The notes under the pieces are model-generated. The model searched no databases, was not told the origin of the DNA, and saw nothing but the letters and a program-made list of their open reading frames with translations. Below, in pieces: positions 19,877 through 30,114 of a stretch of DNA of 36,450 nt. A program made the position numbers and the translations under genes. Numbering within the stretch: the first letter of the stretch is position 1; every line of letters begins with the position of its first letter. The stretch comes from an uncultured Prevotella sp. GTDB taxonomy: Bacteria; Bacteroidota; Bacteroidia; Bacteroidales; Bacteroidaceae. Location of the stretch: assembly GCA_905236815.1 (NCBI GenBank), contig CAJOPE010000052.1, forward strand, positions 1 through 36,450, written 5' to 3'.

Positions 19877-22216
19877 ATGAGAAAGCTTCGTAATGGTATA
19901 TTTATGATGGTAGTGGCCGCTCTAGGCGGTCACACCATCACTGTTTCTGCACAAGTAAAGCTGCAAGTTTATAATATTGATGATGTAGTGAAGGAGATGA
20001 CCCTCGAGGAGAAGTGTCATCTTGTACTGGGTTGTGGTATGGGCTATGGAGCAGAGGTAAAGTTCCCTGGTACCGCAGGCAGCAGCTATGCAATCCCTCG
20101 TTTGGGCATACCTGCCACCTATTGTGCGGATAGTAATCAGGGACTCCGTATGAGTGCGCATCGCGATTTCGACAGCAAGGATTATTTCTGCACCGACTTC
20201 ATGACGAGTATCAACCTTGCCTCTACTTGGGATAAGCAGGCAGCTTATCGTATTGGTCAGGGTATCGGCAACGAGACTAAGGAGTATGGTCTTGACTGGA
20301 TTCTCGCTCCAAGTTTGAACTTGATGCGCAATGCCCTTTGCGGTCGCAATCATGAGTATTATTCTGAAGATCCTTATTTGTCGGGCACCATTGCTGGATA
20401 TTATGTACGAGGTATCCAGGATGAGGGCACGGCAGCCTGCATCAAGCATTTTGCAGGCAACAGCCAGGAAACCAATCGTAACGCCAATGATAGCCGAATG
20501 AGTCAGCGTGCTTTGCGCGAACTCTATCTTCGCGGCTTTGAATGGGCTGTTAGGATTGGTGATCCTTGGACTGTGATGACGGCTTATAATAGCATCAATG
20601 GTAAGGCTACCTGCGAGGATAAGGCGCTCACCGAGACGATTCTCCGCAAGGAGTGGGGCTTCAAGGGTATGGTGGTTAGCGACTGGAATGCGGGTACTAG
20701 TGCCACTGCTTCTATGATTGCCGGCAATGATATGCTTCAACCAGGACAAGATCGTCAGTTTAAGGAATTGATGACCGATGCTAAGAGTGGAAAACTCCCG
20801 ATGGCCGACCTCGACCGTAATGTAAAGCGCATTCTTGAGTATGTTGTGAAGACAAATAGCTTTGCTAATTATAAGTATAGCGAAGAACCTGATTTGAAGA
20901 AGCATGCTGCTTTAGTTCGCGAGATTGGAGCTGAGGGTATGGTACTTCTCGAGAATAATGATGCACTCCCTTTGAAGAAGGGTGGCAATGTAGCGCTCTT
21001 TGGCTCTACCAGTTATGAGATTATCCCTGGTGGTACAGGCTTTGGCGGTACGATGGTAGGTCGCTATACCGTATCTCTTGTTGAGGGATTGCGCAAGGCA
21101 GGCTTCACCGTTTATAAACCATTGCTTTTCCAGTATCAGAAGCACATTGCTGCCGAGCAGAAGCGTCTTTATCCAAATGGATTACCACCTTTCTCACTTC
21201 GTCCACTGAATCGTGCCGAGGAGATTGAGATGAAGGCAGACGAGGTTGCTAATGTTGCTGCAAATTCTGATGTAGCGATCATTTCTATCGGTAGAAAGAG
21301 TGGTGAGGCTGCCGACCGTACGGTGGATGAGTTCAATCTCTATCCTAAGGAGAAAGCGATGATCGAGCAAGTGAGTGCAGCTTATCACAAAGCAGGCAAG
21401 AAGGTGGTTGTGTTGCTCAATGTCTGCAGTCCTGTCGAGACCGCTTCCTGGAAGAATCTCGTCGATGGTATCGTCTGCACATGGCAGAGTGGTGAACAGG
21501 TGGGCAATAGTATGGCCGATGTCCTTTCAGGTAAGGTGAATCCATCCGGACGTTTGCCAATCACTTTCGAGAATGTATATGGCGATGCAGCATCCGACAA
21601 GAATTTCCCTTCAGATGTAAAGGATATGAAGGATCTCGCCACTATGTATATGTGGGGAGGCGACAAGAGCAATACCAAACGTGAGAAAAAAGCCAATATC
21701 GACTATACCGATTATAACGAGGATGTTTATGTAGGCTATCGTTATTTCGACAGCTTCAACAAATCAGTAAGCTATCCATTCGGTTATGGCAAGAGCTATA
21801 CAACCTTTACCATCGAGAATGCAGAGGTAGAGTTGCAGGAGGGTAAATATGTGATAACTGCCGAGGTAGTGAACGAGGGCGATGTAGCAGGAAAGGATGT
21901 TGTGGAACTCTTCGTAGCTGCTCCAAACAGCAAGAAACTCAACAAGCCAGTTCGCGAACTTCGTGATTATGCAAAGACTGGAGTCATCGCACCAGGTCAG
22001 CGTGAAACCATCACCCTCAATGTAGATCCTGCCGATCTCGCTTCTTTCAACATCAAGTCTTCTTCATGGGTAGTGGATGCAGGAACCTATCAGTTCCAGC
22101 TCTCCTCTTCTTCCGAGAAGGTAGATGCTTCGGTTGCTGTAAAGGTAAAGGCGCAGAAGAAGAAAGTGAATAATGTCATGGCTCCTCAAGTTTCCCTGAA
22201 GCTTTTGAAGAGATAA
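19877..22216 (+). CDS. GH3 beta-glycosidase, secreted (BglB-like), copy 1
   Basis: A 779-residue glycoside hydrolase family 3 enzyme with a Sec signal peptide (cleavage near ITVSAQ26, no lipobox), so probably periplasmic. The barrel domain holds GRNHEYYSEDPYLSGTIAGY, IKHFAGNSQETNR and the nucleophile D269 in VVSDWNAG. The alpha/beta sandwich holds the general acid/base candidate E477 in GRKSGEAADR. A fibronectin-III-like domain closes the protein (SYPFGYGKSYTTF, about 630 onwards). Family members remove terminal beta-glucose or beta-xylose from oligosaccharides. Specificity is not predictable here. It follows the CE1 gene by 6 bp. Its closest relative in the window is the next GH3, with long near-identical stretches in the C-terminal third. 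Confidence 0.95.
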   Translation: MRKLRNGIFMMVVAALGGHTITVSAQVKLQVYNIDDVVKEMTLEEKCHLVLGCGMGYGAEVKFPGTAGSSYAIPRLGIPATYCADSNQGLRMSAHRDFDSKDYFCTDFMTSINLASTWDKQAAYRIGQGIGNETKEYGLDWILAPSLNLMRNALCGRNHEYYSEDPYLSGTIAGYYVRGIQDEGTAACIKHFAGNSQETNRNANDSRMSQRALRELYLRGFEWAVRIGDPWTVMTAYNSINGKATCEDKALTETILRKEWGFKGMVVSDWNAGTSATASMIAGNDMLQPGQDRQFKELMTDAKSGKLPMADLDRNVKRILEYVVKTNSFANYKYSEEPDLKKHAALVREIGAEGMVLLENNDALPLKKGGNVALFGSTSYEIIPGGTGFGGTMVGRYTVSLVEGLRKAGFTVYKPLLFQYQKHIAAEQKRLYPNGLPPFSLRPLNRAEEIEMKADEVANVAANSDVAIISIGRKSGEAADRTVDEFNLYPKEKAMIEQVSAAYHKAGKKVVVLLNVCSPVETASWKNLVDGIVCTWQSGEQVGNSMADVLSGKVNPSGRLPITFENVYGDAASDKNFPSDVKDMKDLATMYMWGGDKSNTKREKKANIDYTDYNEDVYVGYRYFDSFNKSVSYPFGYGKSYTTFTIENAEVELQEGKYVITAEVVNEGDVAGKDVVELFVAAPNSKKLNKPVRELRDYAKTGVIAPGQRETITLNVDPADLASFNIKSSSWVVDAGTYQFQLSSSSEKVDASVAVKVKAQKKKVNNVMAPQVSLKLLKR

Positions 22217-22238
22217 GCAGATTGATGATTTGATGAAT

Positions 22239-22274
22239 GATTATTGATTAACGATTATTGATTAACGATTATTG
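22239..22274. repeat. 14-bp tandem repeat, 2.6 copies
   Basis: GATTATTGATTAAC is repeated perfectly at 22239 and 22253, with a partial third unit to 22274. It lies just after the first GH3 stop, in a 474-bp spacer that also holds two palindromic repeats (22354, 22562) and A/T-rich ATGAATAATGATCATCAT-like sequence (about 22460-22530). I see no gene in this spacer. Confidence 0.85.
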
Positions 22275-22353
22275 CAGATGATCTACTTAGTGATTGCAGC
22301 CTAATAATTCATAGGGGGGATGCTATAAGATTTAGCAGTAAAGCTAATATTGG

Positions 22354-22422
22354 TCAGCAAATAAACCCTGTTCGTGGCATACCCTCTCTTTGATCTCCCC
22401 CCACGAGTGGGGGAGAAATGCT
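22354..22422 (-). repeat. Composite palindromic repeat, copy 4 (full length, inverted)
   Basis: Read on the minus strand this copy runs AGCATTTCTCCCCC, hairpin loop, GGGGGGAGATCAAAGAGAGGG, CCACGAACAGGG and TTTATTTGCTGA. It is nearly the same sequence as the copy at 26359-26426 in the opposite orientation. Together the two copies bracket the second GH3 and second CE1 genes as an inverted pair about 4 kb apart. Confidence 0.9.
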
Positions 22423-22561
22423 TGGAAAAAGCTTTTTATCAATAATCTAGGATAGATCAGTGATGAATAATGATCATCATAAGTAATAATAATCATCAGT
22501 AATGAATAAAATGATTAGTAATTATGAATAGTGGAAAAAACTCTCCCTCATGCAGCAAATT

Positions 22562-22605
22562 CTTCTCCCCCGCTCGCGGGGGAGATAAGAGAGAGGGTAT
22601 GCCAC
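22562..22605 (+). repeat. Palindromic repeat, copy 5 (hairpin plus purine tract)
   Basis: The perfect hairpin CTCCCCCGCTCGCGGGGGAG (22565-22584) is followed by a GAGAGAGGGTATGCCAC arm. The distal TTTATTTGCTGA block is absent. It lies about 85 bp upstream of the second GH3 gene, so it would be in that gene's leader region. Confidence 0.85.
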
Positions 22606-22690
22606 AAAATTAATCGATAAAACTAATCGAAATAACTGCCTCGAAGAGGCAAACCCCATAGATTTAAAAAACTCAATTAATAAAAGCCTA

Positions 22691-26303
<3,613 letters not shown>

Positions 26304-26358
26304 AGATGTATCCATTTATTTCCCGTTTACGGGGTAAAATAAATAGGTAGGATGTATC

Positions 26359-26426
26359 CAGCATTTCTCCCCCGCTTGCGGGGGAGATCAAAGAGAGGGA
26401 ATACCACGAGCAAGGTTTATTTGCTG
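26359..26426 (+). repeat. Composite palindromic repeat, copy 6 (reference copy, about 68 bp)
   Basis: It runs from CAGCATTTCTCCCCC through a hairpin (26367-26386), GATCAAAGAGAGGG, CCACGAGCAAGG and TTTATTTGCTG. The ends CAGCA and TGCTG are a 5-bp terminal inverted repeat, so this may be a tiny MITE-like or REP-like element. It lies 56 bp after the second CE1 stop. Confidence 0.9.
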
Positions 26427-26458
26427 ATTATAAATATTAGCCAAGTAGCTTAATTTAG

Positions 26459-26501
26459 TGGCATACCCTCTCTCTTATCTCCTCCACAAGTGGGGGAGAA
26501 G
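26459..26501 (-). repeat. Palindromic repeat, copy 7 (inverted, partial)
   Basis: TGGCATACCCTCTCTCTTAT followed by the stem CTCCTCCAC / GTGGGGGAG. It has the purine-tract arm and hairpin in reverse orientation, and so forms an inverted pair with the copy ending at 26426, a layout like REP pairs (BIMEs). Confidence 0.8.
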
Positions 26502-26690
26502 ATATAGCTGATGATTCTTCTTTTTTCCCTACGAGTGGAGGAGAAGAATTTCCTGAAGATACTTCTCTTATTTTCCCCTACGAGTGAGGGAGAAGATGTA
26601 GTTGATGAACCTTCTCTTATTTTCCCCATGAATGAAGGGAAGAGGATGTAGCAGATTTTCCTCCTCTAATTTCCCCCGCTTGCGGGGAAC
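26480..26690. repeat. Decayed tandem array of the palindromic repeat (five units, period about 45-49 bp)
   Basis: Five hairpin-like cores start near 26482, 26527, 26576, 26625 and 26674, so the last four are exactly 49 bp apart. Units 3 and 4 share TTCTCTTATTTTCCCC upstream and GAAGATGTAG or GAGGATGTAG downstream. The stems get weaker through units 2 to 4 (CCCTACGAGTGGAGG, CCCCTACGAGTGAGGG, CCCCATGAATGAAGGG), while unit 5 keeps CCCCCGCTTGCGGGG. It fills the spacer before the carboxylesterase gene; no gene is visible in 26304-26720. Confidence 0.8.
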
Positions 26691-26720
26691 AAGTAATTGA
26701 AATCTAAATTGATAAAAAGT

Positions 26721-28325
26721 ATGAAAAGAAAATTGTTTTCTCTCCTGGGCCTTGCCTTCGCAATGGGGGTAATGGCTCAGGCCCCTAAAGTCACCATAGA
26801 TAACGGAACCCTCGAGGGTATCGATTCATCCGGTGTCAAGATATTCCTAGGCATTCCTTTCGCACAGGCTCCTGTAGGCGACTTGCGTTGGAAGGCTCCA
26901 CAACCCGTAGAGCACTGGCAGGGCGTACGTTCAGCTAAGAAGTTTGGTGCCAACCCAATACAGTATAATGTATATGGTGATATGGTATTCGGTACTCCAG
27001 AGCAGAGCGAGGATTGTCTTTATCTGAATGTGTGGACTCCAGCCAAACAGATGAATGAGAAGTTGCCAGTGCTGATTTATTTCAATGGTGGCGGCTTGAT
27101 GTCGGGTAGTGGCAGCGAACCACGCTATCAGGGTCTCACCCTCGCCCGTAAGGGTATTATCGTGGTGACCGCTAACTATCGTGAGGGCATCTTCGGCTTC
27201 TTCAGCCATCCACAGCTCTCCAAGGAAACCGACTATAAGGGTTCGGGCAACTATGGTTTTATGGATCAGGCAGCCTCCATTCAGTGGGTGAAGGATAATA
27301 TCGCTGCTTTTGGTGGCGATCCTAACCGTGTCACCATCGTGGGTGAGTCAGCAGGCTCCATGTCGGTGAGCGCCTTGATGGCCTCTCCGATGTCGCGCGG
27401 TAACATCAATCAGGTGATGGCTTCCAGCGGAAGTGTGATCGGTTCTCGTGGTGTTGCCACTTTGAAGGAAGCCGAGAAAGCTGGTGAGGCATGGGCAAAG
27501 AAGAAGGGATTCAAGAAGTTGAAGGATCTTCGCAATGTTCCTGCCGAGGAACTCAATAAGATGGCGGAATTCAAGGGAGTTCCTATGTATTGCGTAGATG
27601 GTAAGTTCTTTATCGAACAGCCTATGGAGACTTATCGCAAGGGTGAGCAGGCACAGGTTCCTGCCCTCATCGGCAATAATAATGCTGAGATGCCGGTCAT
27701 CTCGATGATGCAGGGCAAGATGCCAACCGTGGCAGCGCTTCGTGAGTGCATCCCGGCTATCTATGGAGCTGAGGCTAATGCCGATGAAATTCTCGATATG
27801 TACGATATCAAGACCGATGCCGACATCATGGGTAAACCAGGCTTCACTATGGGTGGTGACCTCTTCATCGCTTATTCCACCTGGAAGTGGACCGATATGT
27901 TGCGTCAGACCAGCACCCAGCCGGTTTACCGCTATCTCTATTGCCATGGCCGTCCAGCCTTCACCGTAAAGGACAAGGTAGCCGGATTGGCAGGAGGAAC
28001 CGCCGAGAAGAAAGCCGACACCCCACAATTTGTGATACCAGGTGCCATCCACTCTGCCGACATCGAATATGCGATGGGCAACCTCGCCACCAACACCATG
28101 TTTGCGTGGAACAAGGACGACTATCAAGTATCCGAGATTTTCCAGAGCTTCTACCTTAACTTCATAAAGACTGGAAATCCAAACGGTTTAGGTCTTCCAC
28201 AATGGGACACCACCAATGGCAAGCAGGTAGCGCCAGTGATGTATATCGATTTAAAGAGCGAGCAGGTAGTGAGCCCAAAGATCGAGCAGCGCTATAACTA
28301 CATCGACAAATACTTATTAAAATAA
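26721..28325 (+). CDS. Exported type-B carboxylesterase
   Basis: I start at the ATG at 26721, not at the in-frame TTG at 26697, because it gives a clean signal peptide (MKRKLFSLLGLAFAMGVMAQ). The protein of 534 residues is a carboxylesterase/lipase of the cholinesterase-like family: FLGIPFAQAPVGDLRWKAPQ, EDCLYLNVWTP, oxyanion FNGGGLMSGSG, nucleophile S210 in VGESAGSMS, and H444 in AIHSADIEYAMGN. Such enzymes hydrolyse esters of small alcohols or aryl esters. Placed last in the PUL, it adds a third ester-cleaving enzyme. A terminator follows 13 bp after the stop. Confidence 0.92.
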   Translation: MKRKLFSLLGLAFAMGVMAQAPKVTIDNGTLEGIDSSGVKIFLGIPFAQAPVGDLRWKAPQPVEHWQGVRSAKKFGANPIQYNVYGDMVFGTPEQSEDCLYLNVWTPAKQMNEKLPVLIYFNGGGLMSGSGSEPRYQGLTLARKGIIVVTANYREGIFGFFSHPQLSKETDYKGSGNYGFMDQAASIQWVKDNIAAFGGDPNRVTIVGESAGSMSVSALMASPMSRGNINQVMASSGSVIGSRGVATLKEAEKAGEAWAKKKGFKKLKDLRNVPAEELNKMAEFKGVPMYCVDGKFFIEQPMETYRKGEQAQVPALIGNNNAEMPVISMMQGKMPTVAALRECIPAIYGAEANADEILDMYDIKTDADIMGKPGFTMGGDLFIAYSTWKWTDMLRQTSTQPVYRYLYCHGRPAFTVKDKVAGLAGGTAEKKADTPQFVIPGAIHSADIEYAMGNLATNTMFAWNKDDYQVSEIFQSFYLNFIKTGNPNGLGLPQWDTTNGKQVAPVMYIDLKSEQVVSPKIEQRYNYIDKYLLK

Positions 28326-28338
28326 GACAGATAAAAAT

Positions 28339-28370
28339 AATGGCCTCTCCTCTCGGAGAAGCCATTTTTT
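28339..28370 (+). terminator. Intrinsic terminator of the PUL operon
   Basis: A stem AATGGC-C-TCTCC / GGAGA-A-GCCATT closed by a short loop is followed by six T residues, 13 bp after the carboxylesterase stop. This marks the right end of the PUL. Confidence 0.9.
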
Positions 28371-28651
28371 AGCGTATAATATCGCTGTTTAATGTTAAAG
28401 TAAAAAAATCATTCAACTACATTATTACTACTTCTTTAACTTTTTGACTATTCGACTTAACCGTTTAATTTCTTATTATATTTTGCTTTTCGCTTACAAA
28501 TTTACACAAAAAGTGCAAAATAAGAAACAAATTCGTTTATTTTTTTTAGTTGAAAAGTAAAAAAGTATATATTAAATAATGATTTTTTACATTTTGTTGG
28601 AATTACGATACTATTTACCAGTAAGTCTAAACAAATTTCTTATCCAGCTTA
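28371..28651. other. A/T-rich spacer, nothing recognised
   Basis: This 281-bp stretch separates the converging PUL operon and the small lipoprotein gene. It is very A/T-rich with homopolymer runs. I see no ORF, hairpin with T-tract or promoter that I would defend. Confidence 0.6.
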
Positions 28652-29134
28652 TTATTTCCTCAAGTATTTCTTGATTTCATTCTTATCCACGACCAGATAT
28701 ACCGTATCCACTACATGCCCAGCTTTTCCACCAGCCACCGCCTGTCGTTTTAAAGGGTTAGCGAAATCCTTGTCGAGGACCGTAACACCATCCACAAAGT
28801 AATCAGTTTCTCCACGATTGTTGAAGAAATTTTTGAAACCCCATACCTCATGATAGCGTATTTTGAGTTTCCATCCTTCCACTTGGGCTTTCTTCATTAT
28901 TTCAATCAGTTCCTTCTGATCATCTCGGTCGTTGTCGAAACTGAACGAGAAAGGCTCGCCCGAAGTATTCATACCCGTCTGCGTGAGGTTCAGTCTTCCC
29001 TCCCAGGAATCATAGAATACGCCCTTGCTGGTGAATTCAATCAGGTTGCCAACTTTCTCACCATTGCTATAATTCTCTTTGCAACTTGTGAAGCATAATA
29101 GCATAAAGCTAACTGCTAGAAGTGTCTTTTTCAT
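28652..29134 (-). CDS. Small conserved-type lipoprotein of unknown function
   Basis: The start at 29134 is chosen because it gives a lipoprotein signal (LLCFTSC18) and lies downstream of a good promoter (29161-29192). The alternative ATG at 29191 would lie inside that promoter. The mature protein (about 143 residues) has GNLIEFTSKGVFYDSWEGRL, FSFSFDNDRDDQKELIEIMK and VEGWKLKIRYHEVWGF. This resembles a widespread family of small Bacteroidota lipoproteins of unknown function. The C-terminus YLVVDKNEIKKYLRK is charged. It stands alone, convergent with the PUL. No function can be assigned. Confidence 0.8.
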   Translation of the reverse strand: MKKTLLAVSFMLLCFTSCKENYSNGEKVGNLIEFTSKGVFYDSWEGRLNLTQTGMNTSGEPFSFSFDNDRDDQKELIEIMKKAQVEGWKLKIRYHEVWGFKNFFNNRGETDYFVDGVTVLDKDFANPLKRQAVAGGKAGHVVDTVYLVVDKNEIKKYLRK

Positions 29135-29160
29135 TTTTATATAGGTTGGTAATATTTTTG

Positions 29161-29192
29161 CAAAGTTCGCTATTTCTTTCGAGAATTGCAAA
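29161..29192 (-). promoter_or_regulatory. Promoter of the small lipoprotein gene
   Basis: On the minus strand TTTG (29189-29192) and GAACTTTG (29161-29168) are 20 nt apart. The -7 element has one mismatch (GA for TA). The predicted start site near 29154 leaves a leader of about 20 nt and supports the ATG at 29134. Confidence 0.6.
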
Positions 29193-29324
29193 TATTTAGA
29201 GCAATGGTATCGAAGGAAAAATGAAAATAATAGTTCTGCAAGTTTCCTACAGGACTACATATTATTATAATTCTTCGATTTTTTTGATGGGTAGTAACTA
29301 TCCATAGTTAACATATTATTTAAT

Positions 29325-29363
29325 GTGAGTTCGACGAAATATAGCTGTATAATATTTGGTGAT
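29325..29363 (+). mobile_element. Solo IS-end remnant
   Basis: GTGAGTTCGACGAAATAT is identical to the left end of the insertion sequence at 36306, and similarity continues through CTGT to TTTGGTGAT with a 1-bp gap. No transposase follows, and faint similarity fades by about 29380. It marks a past insertion and deletion in this spacer. Confidence 0.75.
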
Positions 29364-29419
29364 TTAGAAAACAGTTGAAATAGCCAACCTAAATGCACTG
29401 TTTAGAGGTCGTAAACCGT

Positions 29420-29456
29420 CGGTTTAGGCATGCTAAACCGCTGAGTTAGCTTTTTT
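29420..29456 (+). terminator. Overlapping hairpins ending in a T-tract (terminator, possibly attenuator-like)
   Basis: CGGTTTAG (29420-29427) pairs perfectly with CTAAACCG (29433-29440). The second arm, together with the preceding G, can also pair with GTTAGC (29445-29450), which is followed by six T residues. The two hairpins exclude each other, as in attenuators. A third copy of TAAACCG lies just upstream at 29412. No coding sequence upstream on the plus strand is convincing, so the transcript it would end is unknown. Confidence 0.45.
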
Positions 29457-29615
29457 AACATTTCAATCCATCGACCTTGCGCCAGAAAAGAGACAGCACA
29501 GTATCATCGATTATAGGGATGACGAGGGGATGGAAGCTAATAATTAATGTCTTACCTATGATTACTTGATTAATATCAAGAAATAACCTATTTTATGCTG
29601 AAAAGCATAAAAACG

Positions 29616-29647
29616 TTTGGTGTGCTCGCACACAATTAGTATCTTTG
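29616..29647 (+). promoter_or_regulatory. Consensus promoter for the 31-residue peptide gene
   Basis: TTTG (29616-29619), 20 nt, TATCTTTG (29640-29647): a full match to the Bacteroidota consensus. The spacer contains the inverted repeat GTGTG-CTCG-CACAC (29620-29633), a possible operator. An 8-bp hairpin with a GAAA loop (29592-29611) lies just upstream. The start site should be near 29654. Confidence 0.8.
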
Positions 29648-29707
29648 CATTGCAATTAAGAAAAAGATATGTAAACCGAAGTTCAAAGGGAATTTCATAA
29701 AAGGATA

Positions 29708-29803
29708 ATGATTATGGTAACAATGATGGGTATTTTGGCAGTAGTAGTAGCAGTAGTAGTAAATGCTTCAAACATTAACGACAAGCTTGCTGCTGGTAAG
29801 TAA
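29708..29803 (+). CDS. 31-residue hydrophobic peptide (candidate membrane peptide or type I toxin)
   Basis: The frame begins MIMVTMMGILAVVVAVVVN and ends in a polar, charged tail (NDKLAAGK). Residues about 3-18 are long and hydrophobic enough to span the membrane. It has its own consensus promoter about 60 bp upstream of the ATG and a strong intrinsic terminator 60 bp downstream, so it is a monocistronic unit of about 240 nt. A purine-rich AAAGGATA precedes the start. Size, single helix and charged tail resemble type I toxins and other small membrane peptides. I do not recognise a family. The start could instead be the ATG at 29714. Confidence 0.6.
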   Translation: MIMVTMMGILAVVVAVVVNASNINDKLAAGK

Positions 29804-29833
29804 AAAAGATGCTGTTTACCTTAGGGTAGCAGC
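29802..29833 (-). terminator. Candidate intrinsic terminator for an antisense transcript
   Basis: On the minus strand GCTG-C-TACC, a CTAA loop and GGTA-AA-CAGC form a hairpin followed by ATC and six T residues. On the plus strand there is no T-tract, so it works only for a leftward transcript. It overlaps the stop codon region of the 31-residue peptide. Confidence 0.5.
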
Positions 29834-29864
29834 TTAATTAGAAAGTTATTAAATTAGATATTGC

Positions 29865-29898
29865 AATCGGATTCCTTTATGGAATTCGATTTTTTTTA
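29865..29898 (+). terminator. Intrinsic terminator of the small peptide transcript
   Basis: The stem AATCG-G-ATTCC / GGAAT-T-CGATT with a TTTAT loop runs into eight or more T residues. It defines the 3' end of the peptide transcript. Confidence 0.85.
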
Positions 29899-29922
29899 TT
29901 TCACTTTTCTTCTCGTTTAGCG

Positions 29923-29930
29923 CAAAGATA
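29923..29930 (-). promoter_or_regulatory. Minus-strand -7 box (TATCTTTG)
   Basis: An exact match to TAnnTTTG facing left toward the small peptide gene. No TTTG occurs at 19-21 nt upstream (the nearest is only 11 nt away), so activity is uncertain. Confidence 0.35.
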
Positions 29931-30114
29931 GATGATGAGTTCAAAGACAATCAATTCGTTCTGCTATATGATGAATAGTTAGTGAGTTTCAGGATAGATA
30001 TATCAATATCATTTGTGGAAGACTTCAAAAGATATGTCCTCAACATTCTCTGGCGAGATTGCTAAATGAACTGCTAAATGACCCTGATGTACTTTTTCTA
30101 ATAAGCATGACAAA

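Larger units (their letters stand above)
29802..29917 (-). ncRNA. Candidate antisense RNA overlapping the 3' UTR of the small peptide gene
   Basis: A minus-strand -7 box (29923-29930) and the leftward terminator (29802-29833) define a possible RNA of about 115 nt. It would be fully complementary to the 3' UTR of the peptide mRNA. This is the convergent layout of TxpA/RatA-type type I systems. The weak point is the missing TTTG at -33. No expression evidence is available. Confidence 0.3.

Noticed and set aside
26480..26690. CRISPR array
   Set aside because: Units degrade progressively, the spacers resemble each other, and there are no cas genes. It is a tandem repeat derived from the palindromic element.
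29135..29191. Earlier ATG of the small lipoprotein gene at 29191
   Set aside because: It lies within the promoter (-33/-7), and the added residues spoil the lipoprotein signal.
29214..29305. Possible 28-codon frame starting after GAAGGAAAA
   Set aside because: No promoter, no compositional or conserved-motif support, and close to the IS remnant.
29669..29674. ATG-TAA start-stop upstream of the 31-residue peptide
   Set aside because: A start-stop could regulate translation, but no ribosome-binding context is visible and it is short enough to be chance.
30061..30082. Direct repeat GCTAAATGA x2, 12 bp apart, downstream of the AraC gene
   Set aside because: Short, two copies only, 3' of the gene, and likely chance.
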